A stretch of DNA of 64,000 nt from Rhizobium sp. L43 (GCF_002531725.1 NZ_NWSQ01000005.1:372001-436000); one strand, 5' to 3'; counted from the first letter of the stretch, positions 8,941 to 18,043 are shown. Numbers and translations: made by a program. The notes: generated by a model from the letters alone, not told the origin.

Positions 8941-9405
8941 ATGAATACGATTCCCGCAACGCCGCTCGGCAAGCTCCTGACAGTCGGCGACGTGGCGGAA
9001 CGCAGCGGCCTTGCCGTCTCGGCATTGCATTTTTACGAAACCAAGGGACTGATCTCGAGCATCCGCTCCCGCGGCAACCAGCGGCGCTATGGGCGCGACG
9101 TGTTGCGCCGGCTCGGGATCATCAAGGTGGCGCAGCGCGTCGGCATTCCGCTTTCGGAAATCCAGGCGGCGTTCGAATCACTGCCGCAGGGACGCACGCC
9201 GACCGCCGCCGACTGGCAGACGCTGTCGGCGCGCTGGAAGGATGATCTCGACGCGCGAATCAGGCGGCTGAGCCTGCTGCGCGACCGTCTGACCGGCTGC
9301 ATCGGCTGCGGCTGCCTGTCGGTCGAAAGCTGTCCGTTGCGCAATCCCTGTGATCGGCTCGGCAAGGAGGGGCCGGGTGCGCGGCTTCTGGAGACGGAAA
9401 GCTAG
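8941..9405 (+). CDS. soxR: redox-sensitive transcriptional activator SoxR
   Basis: MerR-family regulator, 154 residues. The winged-helix DNA-binding domain covers about residues 12-80 ([20 protein letters not shown]), then a dimer helix, then the [2Fe-2S] cysteines C120, C123, C125 and C131 with the SoxR spacing C-x2-C-x-C-x5-C. Oxidation of the cluster by redox-active compounds turns the bound protein into an activator. There is no soxS nearby; outside the enterics SoxR acts directly on its targets, and the divergent FMN reductase is the obvious one here. Confidence 0.95.
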   Translation: MNTIPATPLGKLLTVGDVAERSGLAVSALHFYETKGLISSIRSRGNQRRYGRDVLRRLGIIKVAQRVGIPLSEIQAAFESLPQGRTPTAADWQTLSARWKDDLDARIRRLSLLRDRLTGCIGCGCLSVESCPLRNPCDRLGKEGPGARLLETES

Positions 9406-9510
9406 TCTCCCCGGAAGAGACTCTCTCCCGGGAAAGATCGATGCCTGCCTTTCTTTCGGTCGGCGCGCTCATATGTTAAGGGCGAGTGGCGCAACCGGCG
9501 GCACTGTCCG

Positions 9511-9626
9511 CTAGAACAGGATGATTTTAGGCCCGACGGCCTAAAATCTGAATCCTGTTCTAAATTATATGGTTAGAGCATGATATTGTCCGAAAACCGC
9601 TCACACTTTTCGGTATCATGCTCTAG
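9511..9626. repeat. two-module mosaic repeat, copy B (inverted relative to copy A)
   Basis: Module two (9513-9562, inverted ends AGAACAGGAT / ATCCTGTTCT) precedes module one (9574-9626, inverted ends TAGAGCATGAT / ATCATGCTCTA). The whole is the reverse complement of 5728-5840 with a few differences and the same spacing. Its right edge touches the AGGAGG ribosome-binding site (9625-9630) of the SDR gene. Copies A and B therefore form an inverted pair about 3.7 kb apart. Confidence 0.85.
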
Positions 9627-9638
9627 GAGGACGGCTTC

Positions 9639-10409
9639 GTGTTTCATCCCAGATTGTTTGAAAATCGCAATGTCGTCGTGACCGGCGCCGGCCGCGGCAT
9701 CGGCCTCGAAGTCGCCCGGCAGTTTCTCGACTGCGGCGCGAAGGTGATCGTCCATACCGGGCGTAAGCCGGGACGGGACCTGCCGGATTTTCTGCTAACG
9801 GCTGAATCCGAAAGACGGGCGCTGCTGCTGCATGCCGATTTCTCTGCCGTCGGTGGGGCGGCGCAATTTGCAGAAGATGTTCTCGCTTTCTTCGACAGAG
9901 TGCATGTGCTCGTCAACAATGCCGGCACCATGCTCGGCCGTTTTCCCGCCGCCACGCTGACTGACGCGGAATATGAGGCGGTCATACGGCTCAATCAGAC
10001 ATCGGTGGTGGCGCTGACGCGCGCATTGCTGCCGGCATTGAAGGCGGCCGAAGGCGCCGCCATCGTCAACACCGTCTCGATTTCGGCGCTGACCGGCGGC
10101 AGTCCCGGCTCCTCGATCTATTCGGCCTCGAAAGCCTTCGTTGCGACCTATTCCAAGGCGCTTGCCCGCGAGCTTGCCCCGGATGCAATCCGCGTCAACT
10201 GCGTCTCGCCGGGAACGATCGAGACGGATTTCCACGAGCGCTATTCCTCCCGCGAAAAGCTGGAGCAGACCAGAAAATCCATCCCCCTGCAGCGGCTCGG
10301 CACGGCGGAAGATTGCGCTCCCGCCTATCTGTTCCTGGCGGCTCCCTCGCTTTCGGGATACATCACCGGCCAAGTGATGGAGATCAATGGCGGACAGCTT
10401 ATCTGCTGA
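9639..10409 (+). CDS. short-chain dehydrogenase/reductase (SDR)
   Basis: Classical SDR oxidoreductase, 256 residues, cytosolic. The NAD(P)-binding motif TGAGRGIG is at residues 15-22, NNAG at 93-96, the catalytic Ser near 147-149, and Tyr161/Lys165 in YSASK. The C-terminal part ends with the usual ITGQVMEINGGQLI segment. The start is GTG, nine bases after AGGAGG. Substrate unknown. It is followed after 100-130 bases by an ArsR-type regulator on the same strand, which has its own promoter. Confidence 0.88.
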   Translation: MFHPRLFENRNVVVTGAGRGIGLEVARQFLDCGAKVIVHTGRKPGRDLPDFLLTAESERRALLLHADFSAVGGAAQFAEDVLAFFDRVHVLVNNAGTMLGRFPAATLTDAEYEAVIRLNQTSVVALTRALLPALKAAEGAAIVNTVSISALTGGSPGSSIYSASKAFVATYSKALARELAPDAIRVNCVSPGTIETDFHERYSSREKLEQTRKSIPLQRLGTAEDCAPAYLFLAAPSLSGYITGQVMEINGGQLIC

Positions 10410-10442
10410 TTTACTTAGACCTTTTTTGGTATTTCATCACTA

Positions 10443-10470
10443 TTGACCAATTTGCTTCTGCGAATATGCT
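10443..10470 (+). promoter_or_regulatory. sigma-70-like promoter of the ArsR-type gene
   Basis: TTGACC (10443-10448) and TATGCT (10465-10470) with a 16-base spacer lie in an AT-rich gap just before the regulator gene. This makes any start codon inside the promoter unlikely and supports the ATG at 10512 or 10539. Confidence 0.5.
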
Positions 10471-10511
10471 ATTGTTCTGATCTACATCACGCCTCCCTTC
10501 CGAGATATCGA

Positions 10512-10853
10512 ATGCCGTTGCCTAAACCGGAGCCGGGAATGACCGGCCAGGAATTGCACACACTCGCTGGAAAAGCCCATGAAGCGAGCGATCTGCTGAA
10601 AGCTCTGGCGCATCACACCCGACTTCTGATCCTCTGCATACTGGCGAAAGAGGAGCGGACGGTCGGAGAGATCGAAAATATTCTCGGCATACAGCAGGCG
10701 ATGGTCTCGCAGCAGCTTGCGCGTTTGAGGCTCGAAGGCCTGGTCAATACGCGCCGCCAGGGCAGGCTGGTTTATTACAGCATCGGCAATGTCAGCGTGC
10801 TTGCTTTCCTCGAATCGCTGTTCGATCTTTTTCCGGTTACAGAAAACTTTTAA
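10512..10853 (+). CDS. ArsR/SmtB-family HTH regulator
   Basis: Winged-helix repressor of about 104-113 residues. The core LKALAHHTRLLILCILAKEE, then ENILGIQQAMVSQQLARLRL (recognition helix region) and RRQGRLVYYSI (wing) are typical. ATG 10512 is given; ATG 10539, preceded by GGAG at six bases, is an equally good or better start. It has one cysteine in the position that is reactive in BigR-type sulfide sensors, but no second cysteine, and it lacks the ArsR metal box, so its signal is unknown. The TAA stop is the first base group of the repeat at 10852-10900. Confidence 0.82.
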   Translation: MPLPKPEPGMTGQELHTLAGKAHEASDLLKALAHHTRLLILCILAKEERTVGEIENILGIQQAMVSQQLARLRLEGLVNTRRQGRLVYYSIGNVSVLAFLESLFDLFPVTENF

Positions 10854-10900
10854 AGCACGTCGCGCAAAACTGCGTGGCGGTTTGCGATAACGAACATGCG
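10852..10900. repeat. intergenic repeat module, inverted copy of 4555-4602
   Basis: AAAGCACGTCGCGCAAAACT onward is the reverse complement of the middle module at 4555-4602 with several mismatches. It begins in the stop codon of the ArsR-type gene. Same family of short palindromic Rhizobium intergenic sequences as the other copies here. Confidence 0.65.
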
Positions 10901-10981
10901 AGACAATAAGGACTTCGCCCTTGCGGAGCACAGCGGCTATGTCGAAGATAAGGCCGGACGCGAAATGTCGCGGGAGACCGG

Positions 10982-11875
10982 ATGATCGACAAGCTGGAAT
11001 TCTTCATCGCCCTTGCCAATGAAAAGCATTTCGGCCGCGCCGCCGAGGAGTGCGGGATTTCGCAGCCGACGCTGTCGGCCGCGATCCGGCAGTTGGAGGA
11101 TCAATTGGGCGTCATGCTGGTGCAGCGCGGCTCGCGGTTCCAGGGGCTGACGCCGGAGGGGCAGCGCGTGCTCGAATGGGCCCGACGCATCGTCGGCGAC
11201 GCCCGCACCATGCGCGAGGAAATGCGCGCCGCCCGCCGCGGCCTTTCCGGTCACATCCGCCTCGCCGCCATTCCGACGGCGCTCGCCATGCTGTCGCGCA
11301 TCACCACGCCCTTTCAGGAACGGCATCCCGGCGTGACCTTCTCGATCGTCTCGCGTAATTCGCTGCAGGTGCTGAGCATGCTCGAAAATCTCGAAATCGA
11401 TGCCGGCATCACCTATCTCGAAAACGAGCCGCTCGGCCGTGTCACGAGCGTTCCGCTCTATGCCGAGCGCTATCATCTGATCACGGCTGCAGGCAGCCCG
11501 CTGTCGGATCGCGACAATGTGACCTGGAAGGAGGTCGGCGATCTTCGGCTTTGTCTATTGACGGCCGACATGCAGAACCGCCGCATCATCAATCGGCACC
11601 TGACGGAGGCAGGCGCGACCGTGCATCCGACGCTCGAATCCAATTCGATGATCGTGCTGTTCTCGCATGTTCGAACCGGACGCTGGGCGAGCATCATGCC
11701 GCGCAACGTCGCCAAATCTTTTGGATTTCCGGTGGAAATTCGTATGATCCCGATCGTCGAACCGGAAGCGCATCATCTGGTCGGCCTTGTTGCTCCTTAT
11801 CGCGAGCCCTTCACGCCGCTCGTGTCGGCCTTGCTGCATGAAGCCAGAGTGCTCGTGCAGGACGAGGAACTTTGA
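10982..11875 (+). CDS. LysR-family regulator of the formate dehydrogenase operon
   Basis: LysR-type transcriptional regulator, 297 residues. The N-terminal helix-turn-helix (about residues 3-60, FFIALANEKHFGRAAEECGI and SQPTLSAAIRQLE) is followed by a co-inducer-binding domain from about residue 90. It lies 135 bases upstream of fdsG in the same direction, the place where fds operons often keep their LysR regulator, so control of formate oxidation is likely. The gap holds three TTGATAG-type half sites. The inducer, possibly formate or a related compound, is not shown by sequence. Confidence 0.88.
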   Translation: MIDKLEFFIALANEKHFGRAAEECGISQPTLSAAIRQLEDQLGVMLVQRGSRFQGLTPEGQRVLEWARRIVGDARTMREEMRAARRGLSGHIRLAAIPTALAMLSRITTPFQERHPGVTFSIVSRNSLQVLSMLENLEIDAGITYLENEPLGRVTSVPLYAERYHLITAAGSPLSDRDNVTWKEVGDLRLCLLTADMQNRRIINRHLTEAGATVHPTLESNSMIVLFSHVRTGRWASIMPRNVAKSFGFPVEIRMIPIVEPEAHHLVGLVAPYREPFTPLVSALLHEARVLVQDEEL

Positions 11876-11905
11876 TAGGAAAAATCTATCAATCGACGTG
11901 ATAGC
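11872..11905. promoter_or_regulatory. probable LysR operator ahead of fdsG
   Basis: TTGATAG-N8-CTATCAA (11872-11893) forms a palindrome, and the right arm is reused with TGATAG in CTATCA-N7-TGATAG (11887-11905). Three alternating half sites fit the recognition and activation sites of a LysR tetramer. The first half site overlaps the stop codon of the regulator gene. Confidence 0.6.
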
Positions 11906-12010
11906 GTTATTGATCGCCAGCGGCTTCCTTGAGATGCTGACAGAGGAATAGCACTCAGGCTGGAGGAGGCCGCCATTCCGCAACGAGCAAGCCGTCGGGA
12001 GGGCTGCCTT

Positions 12011-12490
12011 ATGACCATTCATATCGCCGAAGGCGATATTGCCGCGCGCACTCGTGCCATCATCGCCGATCTTCGCTTCCTCGAAGGGCCGCTGCTTCCC
12101 ATTCTGCACGAGGTTCAGGAAGAATTCGGCTATGTGCCGCAGGAAGCCGTGCCTGTGATCGCGGAGGAACTGAACCTCTCCCGCGCCGAAGTGCATGGCG
12201 TGGTGACTTTCTATCATGATTACCGCGACCATGCGGCCGGCCGGCATGTGCTGAAGCTCTGTCGTGCCGAGGCCTGTCAGTCGATGGGCGGCGATGCTGT
12301 GGCCGAGCGAGTCAAGACGCTGCTCGGCATCGATTTTCACCAGACGACGCTCGACGGCAGCGTTACGCTGGAACCGGTCTACTGTCTCGGGCTCTGCGCC
12401 TGCGCCCCGTCGGCGATGCTCGACGGCGAGGTCTATGGCCGGATCGACGATCAGATGGCGGCGGAACTCGTTGCGGAGGCACGCCGATGA
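12011..12490 (+). CDS. fdsG: NAD-dependent formate dehydrogenase gamma subunit
   Basis: NuoE-like subunit carrying one [2Fe-2S] cluster, 159 residues. The ligands are in CRAEACQSMG and CLGLCACAP in the C-terminal half; the N-terminal half is the helical NuoE segment with LPILHEVQEEFGYVPQEAVP. It forms the diaphorase part of the soluble molybdenum formate dehydrogenase together with FdsB. GGAGGG precedes the ATG, and the stop overlaps the fdsB start by four bases. Confidence 0.94.
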   Translation: MTIHIAEGDIAARTRAIIADLRFLEGPLLPILHEVQEEFGYVPQEAVPVIAEELNLSRAEVHGVVTFYHDYRDHAAGRHVLKLCRAEACQSMGGDAVAERVKTLLGIDFHQTTLDGSVTLEPVYCLGLCACAPSAMLDGEVYGRIDDQMAAELVAEARR

Positions 12491-14043
12491 CAGTCAGGAT
12501 ATATGTTCCGCGCGATGCCGCAGCGCTGGCGCTCGGGGCCGAAAAGGTGGCAAAGGCGATTGCCCAGGAGATCGCCGCCCGCGGCCTCGATGCCGAGATC
12601 GTGCGCAACGGCTCGCGCGGAATGTTCTGGCTGGAGCCGCTTGTCGAGGTCGAGCTTGCCGGCAAGCGCATCGGCTACGGACCGGTGAAGGCCAGGGATG
12701 TGCCTGCTCTGTTCGACGCCGGGATCGTCAATGGGGGCGATCACCCGCTCTGTCTCGGGGAGGTTGAAGACCTCCCGTTCCTGAAGGAACAGACCCGCCT
12801 GACCTTCGCCCGCTGCGGCGTCATCGATCCGCTCTCGCTGGCGGATTACGAGGCGCATGGCGGCCTTGCCGGCCTTCGCCGCGCCGTTTCGCTGACGCCA
12901 GCCGATATCGTCAAGGAAGTCACTGATTCCGGCCTGCGCGGACGCGGCGGTGCCGGCTTCCCCACGGGCATCAAGTGGAAGACCGTCCTCGATGCGGCTG
13001 GCGACCGCAAATATATCGTCTGCAACGCCGATGAGGGCGACAGCGGCACCTTTGCCGACCGGATGATCATGGAGGGCGATCCCTTCGTATTGATCGAGGG
13101 CATGGCGATCGCGGGACTTGCCACCGGCGCCACAAAGGGCTTCGTCTACACGCGTTCGGAATATCCGCATGCGATCGCTGTCATGACCGCGGCCATCGGC
13201 ATCGCCCGGCAGGCCGGGATACTCGGACTATCGGTGCTCGGCTCCGGCCGCGCCTTCGATATGGAGGTGCGCATGGGCGCCGGCGCCTATGTTTGCGGCG
13301 AGGAGACGGCCCTGCTGAACAGCCTTGAAGGCAAGCGCGGTGTCGTGCGCGCCAAGCCGCCGCTGCCGGCGCATAAGGGGCTGTTTAACTGTCCGACTGT
13401 CATCAACAACGTGATTTCGCTCGCCTCCGTACCTGTGATCATGGAGAAGGGCGCCGCCTTCTATCGCGATTTCGGCATGGGCCGCTCACGCGGCACCATC
13501 CCGCTGCAGATCGCCGGCAATGTCCGGTACGGCGGTCTTTACGAAACAGCCTTCGGTCTTTCGCTCGGCGATATCGTCGACCGGATCGGCGGTGGCACGG
13601 CGACAGGACGACCGGTCAAAGCCGTGCAGGTCGGCGGACCGCTCGGCGCCTATTTCCCGCGGGCGCTGTTCGACACGCCGTTTGATTACGAAGCTTTCGC
13701 CGCCAAAGACGGGCTCATCGGCCATGCCGGCATCGTCGTCTTCGACGATACCGCCGACATGCTGAAGCAGGCGCGGTTCGCCATGGAATTCTGCGCCGTC
13801 GAAAGCTGCGGCAAGTGCACGCCCTGCCGCATCGGCTCGACGCGCGGCGTGGAGACGGCTGACAAGATTGCCCAAGGCATCGAGCCGGAGAAGAACCGGG
13901 CGCTGCTCACCGATCTCTGCAACACGATGAAATTCGGCTCGCTCTGCGCACTCGGCGGCTTTACCCCCTATCCCGTCATGAGCGCCATGACGCATTTCCC
14001 GGAAGATTTTTCGCCGGCGCCGATGGTGGAGGCGGCTGAGTGA
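12487..14043 (+). CDS. fdsB: NAD-dependent formate dehydrogenase beta subunit
   Basis: NuoF-like subunit, 518 residues, that passes electrons from the Fe-S chain to NAD+ through FMN. An N-terminal thioredoxin-like segment (about residues 1-120) precedes the FMN/NADH region with GRGGAGFPTGIKW and GAYVCGEETALLNSLEGKRG, and the [4Fe-4S] ligands ESCGKCTPCRIGSTRG near the C terminus. The start overlaps the fdsG stop (ATGA). It acts in the cytosol with FdsG and FdsA. Confidence 0.95.
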   Translation: MTVRIYVPRDAAALALGAEKVAKAIAQEIAARGLDAEIVRNGSRGMFWLEPLVEVELAGKRIGYGPVKARDVPALFDAGIVNGGDHPLCLGEVEDLPFLKEQTRLTFARCGVIDPLSLADYEAHGGLAGLRRAVSLTPADIVKEVTDSGLRGRGGAGFPTGIKWKTVLDAAGDRKYIVCNADEGDSGTFADRMIMEGDPFVLIEGMAIAGLATGATKGFVYTRSEYPHAIAVMTAAIGIARQAGILGLSVLGSGRAFDMEVRMGAGAYVCGEETALLNSLEGKRGVVRAKPPLPAHKGLFNCPTVINNVISLASVPVIMEKGAAFYRDFGMGRSRGTIPLQIAGNVRYGGLYETAFGLSLGDIVDRIGGGTATGRPVKAVQVGGPLGAYFPRALFDTPFDYEAFAAKDGLIGHAGIVVFDDTADMLKQARFAMEFCAVESCGKCTPCRIGSTRGVETADKIAQGIEPEKNRALLTDLCNTMKFGSLCALGGFTPYPVMSAMTHFPEDFSPAPMVEAAE

Positions 14044-14112
14044 TGACTTTCCAAGCTGCAGCCGCCCGCTGGCCCGAATTGCTCGTTTCCACTTCCATAC
14101 AGGAGGCCGACC

Positions 14113-16992
14113 ATGTCTCTCATCCATGAAATAGACTACGGCACTCCCGCTTCGACCTCCGAGGTGATGGTGACGCTCACCATCGACGGGCAGCAGATCA
14201 GCGTGCCGGAAGGCACATCGATCATGCGCGCCTCGATGGAGGCCGGCATCCAAGTGCCGAAGCTCTGCGCCACCGACATGGTCGATGCCTTCGGCTCCTG
14301 CCGGCTCTGTCTGGTCGAGATCGAGGGCCGTGCCGGCACGCCCGCCTCCTGCACGACGCCGGTGGCGGCCAATATGGTGGTGCACACCCAGACGGGACGG
14401 TTGAAGGATATCCGCCGCGGCGTGATGGAGCTTTATATCTCCGACCATCCGCTCGACTGTCTGACCTGCGCCGCCAATGGCGATTGCCAATTGCAGGACA
14501 TGGCGGGCGCCGTCGGCTTACGCGATGTGCGCTATGGCTATGACGGCGACAACCACGTCAAGGCGCGCAACAATGGCGATATCAATCTGAAATGGATGCC
14601 GAAGGACGAGTCCAATCCCTATTTCACCTATGATCCCTCCAAGTGCATCGTCTGTTCGCTCTGCGTGCGCGCCTGCGAGGAAGTGCAGGGCACCTTTGCG
14701 CTGACGATCGAGGGACGTGGTTTCGGCTCGCGCGTTGCATCGGGAGCGCACGAAAACTTCATCGAATCCGAATGCGTCTCCTGCGGCGCCTGTGTCCAGG
14801 CCTGCCCGACGGCGACGCTGACCGAGAAGTCGGTGATAGAGATCGGCCAGCCCGAGCATTCGGCCGTCACCACCTGCGCCTATTGCGGCGTCGGCTGTTC
14901 CTTCAAGGCTGAGATGCGCGGCGAGGAACTGGTGCGCATGGTGCCGTGGAAAGACGGCCAGGCCAATCGCGGCCATTCCTGCGTCAAGGGCCGCTTCGCC
15001 TACGGCTATTCCACCCACAAGGACCGCATCCTCAACCCGATGATCCGCGAAAAAGTCAGCGATCCCTGGCGGGAGGTGAGCTGGGACGAGGCCTTGGCGC
15101 ATGTGGCGACGGAGTTCCGCCGCATCCAGTATCAATATGGCCGTGATGCGATCGGCGGCATCACCTCCTCACGCTGCACCAATGAGGAAACCTATCTGGT
15201 GCAGAAGCTGGTTCGCGCCGGCTTCGGCAACAACAATGTCGATACCTGCGCCCGCGTCTGCCATTCGCCGACCGGCTACGGTCTCGGCCAGACCTTCGGC
15301 ACGTCGGCCGGCACGCAGAATTTCGACAGCATCGAACATTCGGATGTCGTCGTCATCATCGGCGCCAATCCGACCGACGGGCATCCGGTCTTCGCCTCGC
15401 GGCTGAAGAAGCGGCTGCGCCAAGGGGCCAAGCTCATCGTCATCGACCCGCGCCGCACCGATATCGTCCGGTCGCCGCATATCGAGGCTTCCTACCACCT
15501 GCCGCTGAAACCCGGCACCAATGTCGCGGTTATGACCGCGCTGGCGCATGTGATCGTCACCGAAGGGCTTTATGACGAGAGCTTCATCCGCGAGCGCTGC
15601 GACTGGTCGGAATTCGAGGACTGGGCCGCTTTCGTCGCCGAACCGGCGCACAGCCCGGAACAGACCGAGATCTTCACCGGCGTGCCGGCGGCGGATCTGC
15701 GTGGTGCGGCAAGACTCTATGCCAAGGGCGGCAATGGCGCGCTCTACTATGGTCTCGGCGTCACCGAACACAGCCAGGGCTCGACCACGGTCATCGCGAT
15801 CGCCAACCTGGCGATGGCGACCGGCAATATCGGCCGTCCCGGCGTCGGCGTGAACCCGCTGCGCGGCCAGAACAACGTGCAGGGCTCCTGCGACATGGGC
15901 TCCTTCCCGCACGAACTGCCGGGCTACCGGCACATTTCCGACGATGCGACGCGCGATATCTTCGAAAAGCTCTGGGGCGTGAAAATCAACAATGAGCCCG
16001 GCCTGCGCATTCCGAACATGCTGGATGCGGCGGTCGACGGCTCCTTCAAGGGACTCTACGTCCAGGGCGAGGACATTCTTCAGTCCGATCCCGATACCAA
16101 ACATGTCGCAGCCGGGCTCGCGGCGATGGAATGCGTCGTCGTGCAGGACCTCTTCCTCAACGAGACCGCCAATTACGCCCATGTCTTCCTGCCGGGCTCG
16201 ACCTTCCTCGAGAAGGACGGAACCTTCACCAATGCCGAGCGCCGCATCAACCGCGTGCGCAAGGTGATGTCGCCGCGCAACGGCTATGGCGACTGGGAGG
16301 TAACCCAGAAGCTTGCCCAGGCGATGGGGCTCGACTGGAATTATGCCCATCCATCGGAGATCATGGACGAGATTGCCGCGACGACGCCGAGTTTCGCCCT
16401 GGTGTCCTACGACTACCTCGAGAAGATGGGCTCGGTGCAGTGGCCCTGCAACGAGAAGAACCCGCTCGGCTCGCCGATCATGCATGTCAACGGCTTCGTC
16501 CGTGGCAAGGGCAAGTTCATCCGCACCGAATATGTGGCGACCGACGAGCGCACCGGCCCGCGTTTCCCGCTGCTGCTCACCACCGGCCGTATCCTCAGCC
16601 AGTATAATGTCGGGGCGCAGACGCGGCGGACCGAGAATGTCGTCTGGCATGCGGAAGACCGGCTGGAAATCCATCCGCACGACGCCGAGCAGCGCGGCGT
16701 TCGCGACGGCGACTGGGTGAAGCTCGGCAGCCGTTCCGGTGACACCACGCTCCGGGCGCTGATAACCGATCGTGTGGCGCCCGGTGTTGTCTATACGACC
16801 TTCCATCATCCCAATACGCAGGCAAACGTCATCACCACCGATTTCTCCGACTGGGCGACGAACTGCCCGGAATATAAGGTGACGGCGGTGCAGGTCTCGC
16901 CTTCCAACGGGCCGAGCGAATGGCAGCTGGAATATGACGAGCAGGCGCGGCAAGCCCGCCGCATCGCCGGCAAGCTCGAGGCGGCGGAGTGA
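14113..16992 (+). CDS. fdsA: NAD-dependent formate dehydrogenase alpha subunit (Mo-bisMGD)
   Basis: Catalytic subunit, 959 residues, oxidising formate to CO2 at a molybdenum bis-MGD centre. In order: an N-terminal [2Fe-2S] domain, the His-ligated cluster segment HPLDCLTCAANGDC, two ferredoxin-type [4Fe-4S] motifs (CIVCSLCVRACEE and CVSCGACVQACPT), the proximal cluster CAYCGVGC, then the molybdopterin domain with the metal-ligand cysteine in ARVCHSPTGYGLG, and the C-terminal MGD-binding beta barrel. The ligand is Cys, not selenocysteine. AGGAGG seven bases before the ATG fixes the start. FdhD, encoded next, is needed to sulfurate the cofactor. Confidence 0.97.
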   Translation: MSLIHEIDYGTPASTSEVMVTLTIDGQQISVPEGTSIMRASMEAGIQVPKLCATDMVDAFGSCRLCLVEIEGRAGTPASCTTPVAANMVVHTQTGRLKDIRRGVMELYISDHPLDCLTCAANGDCQLQDMAGAVGLRDVRYGYDGDNHVKARNNGDINLKWMPKDESNPYFTYDPSKCIVCSLCVRACEEVQGTFALTIEGRGFGSRVASGAHENFIESECVSCGACVQACPTATLTEKSVIEIGQPEHSAVTTCAYCGVGCSFKAEMRGEELVRMVPWKDGQANRGHSCVKGRFAYGYSTHKDRILNPMIREKVSDPWREVSWDEALAHVATEFRRIQYQYGRDAIGGITSSRCTNEETYLVQKLVRAGFGNNNVDTCARVCHSPTGYGLGQTFGTSAGTQNFDSIEHSDVVVIIGANPTDGHPVFASRLKKRLRQGAKLIVIDPRRTDIVRSPHIEASYHLPLKPGTNVAVMTALAHVIVTEGLYDESFIRERCDWSEFEDWAAFVAEPAHSPEQTEIFTGVPAADLRGAARLYAKGGNGALYYGLGVTEHSQGSTTVIAIANLAMATGNIGRPGVGVNPLRGQNNVQGSCDMGSFPHELPGYRHISDDATRDIFEKLWGVKINNEPGLRIPNMLDAAVDGSFKGLYVQGEDILQSDPDTKHVAAGLAAMECVVVQDLFLNETANYAHVFLPGSTFLEKDGTFTNAERRINRVRKVMSPRNGYGDWEVTQKLAQAMGLDWNYAHPSEIMDEIAATTPSFALVSYDYLEKMGSVQWPCNEKNPLGSPIMHVNGFVRGKGKFIRTEYVATDERTGPRFPLLLTTGRILSQYNVGAQTRRTENVVWHAEDRLEIHPHDAEQRGVRDGDWVKLGSRSGDTTLRALITDRVAPGVVYTTFHHPNTQANVITTDFSDWATNCPEYKVTAVQVSPSNGPSEWQLEYDEQARQARRIAGKLEAAE

Positions 16993-17215
16993 CGATGGGG
17001 AGACGGTTCGGCGTTGTCGATGAGGCTTCCCCTTCTCCCCTCGGGGGTCCGAAGGACGGGTCGAGACCTGTGGCTCGACCCCGGTTGGTGCCCGAAGGGC
17101 GGATGAGGGGGCGGTTCGGCAAAAGCGAACTTGCTTTGGCTCGATCGTTGGCGGCTCACGTTTACGTACCCACACACCGAACTGCGGAGGAGGGTATCTT
17201 TCATCCTGTTGCCGC

Positions 17216-18043
17216 ATGGTAGATTTCCCCACCACCGCCCATGCCCCGGAAACCGCCCGCCGCAATGGCCTGATGCACAGCGGTTCACGCATCGTGCCGG
17301 AAGAAGTGCCGATTGCCTTTTCCTATGGCGGCAGCTCTCATGCGGTGATGATGGCGACGCCCGCAGATCTTGAAGATTTTGCCGTCGGCTTCAGCCTGAC
17401 CGAAGGGATCATCACCGAGCGGGCAGAGATATCGGGCATCGAGGTCGTCGCGGGTGAGCAGGGGATCGATGTGCAGGTAAGCCTTGTCGACGATGTCGCC
17501 GATCGGCTGCGGGCACGCCGCCGCAGCATGGCGGGGCCGGTCGGCTGCGGGCTCTGCGGCATCGAATCGATCGAGCAGGCGGTGCGGCCGGTGCCCGATG
17601 TCTCGGCATCGCCGCTCTCGCTGTCGCATGCGGATATCGTGCGGGCCGTTTCGCTTTTGAACGAGGCGCAGCCGCTGCATCGCGAGACGCGGGCGGTGCA
17701 TGGCGCCGGGTTCTATCTTCCCGGCGGAGGATTGATGGCCGTGCGCGAAGATGTCGGCCGGCACAATGCGCTGGACAAGCTCTGCGGCGCCGTCATCGTT
17801 TCCGGCGAAACAGGCGAGGACGGCGCCGTCGTCGTCACCAGCCGGCTTTCGGTCGAGATGGTGCAGAAGGCAGCGATCCTCGGCAGCCCGGTGCTCATCG
17901 CCATTTCAGCGCCGACGGCGCTGGCCATCCGCACGGCCGAAGAGGCCGGCATGACGCTCGTCGCTTTGGTGCGCGGCGAGGATTTCGAGATTTTCACCCA
18001 CCCGCACCGCATCTCGCCCGGAAACATCGCCGATGTCGCATGA
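17216..18043 (+). CDS. fdhD: formate dehydrogenase accessory sulfurtransferase FdhD
   Basis: FdhD takes sulfur from a cysteine desulfurase and delivers it to the molybdenum cofactor of formate dehydrogenase. The protein has 275 residues with the conserved cysteine pair in GCGLCGIES near residue 115-120 and VREDVGRHNALDKLCG in the C-terminal half, both family hallmarks. It lies between fdsA and fdsD; its last eleven bases overlap fdsD. The 223-base gap before it holds a pyrimidine-rich, repeat-like stretch but no gene. Confidence 0.94.
   Translation: MVDFPTTAHAPETARRNGLMHSGSRIVPEEVPIAFSYGGSSHAVMMATPADLEDFAVGFSLTEGIITERAEISGIEVVAGEQGIDVQVSLVDDVADRLRARRRSMAGPVGCGLCGIESIEQAVRPVPDVSASPLSLSHADIVRAVSLLNEAQPLHRETRAVHGAGFYLPGGGLMAVREDVGRHNALDKLCGAVIVSGETGEDGAVVVTSRLSVEMVQKAAILGSPVLIAISAPTALAIRTAEEAGMTLVALVRGEDFEIFTHPHRISPGNIADVA

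Noticed and set aside
15169..17292. 707-residue open frame opposite fdsA
   Set aside because: Antisense shadow of a high-GC gene; the plus strand has a full set of Fe-S and molybdenum motifs.
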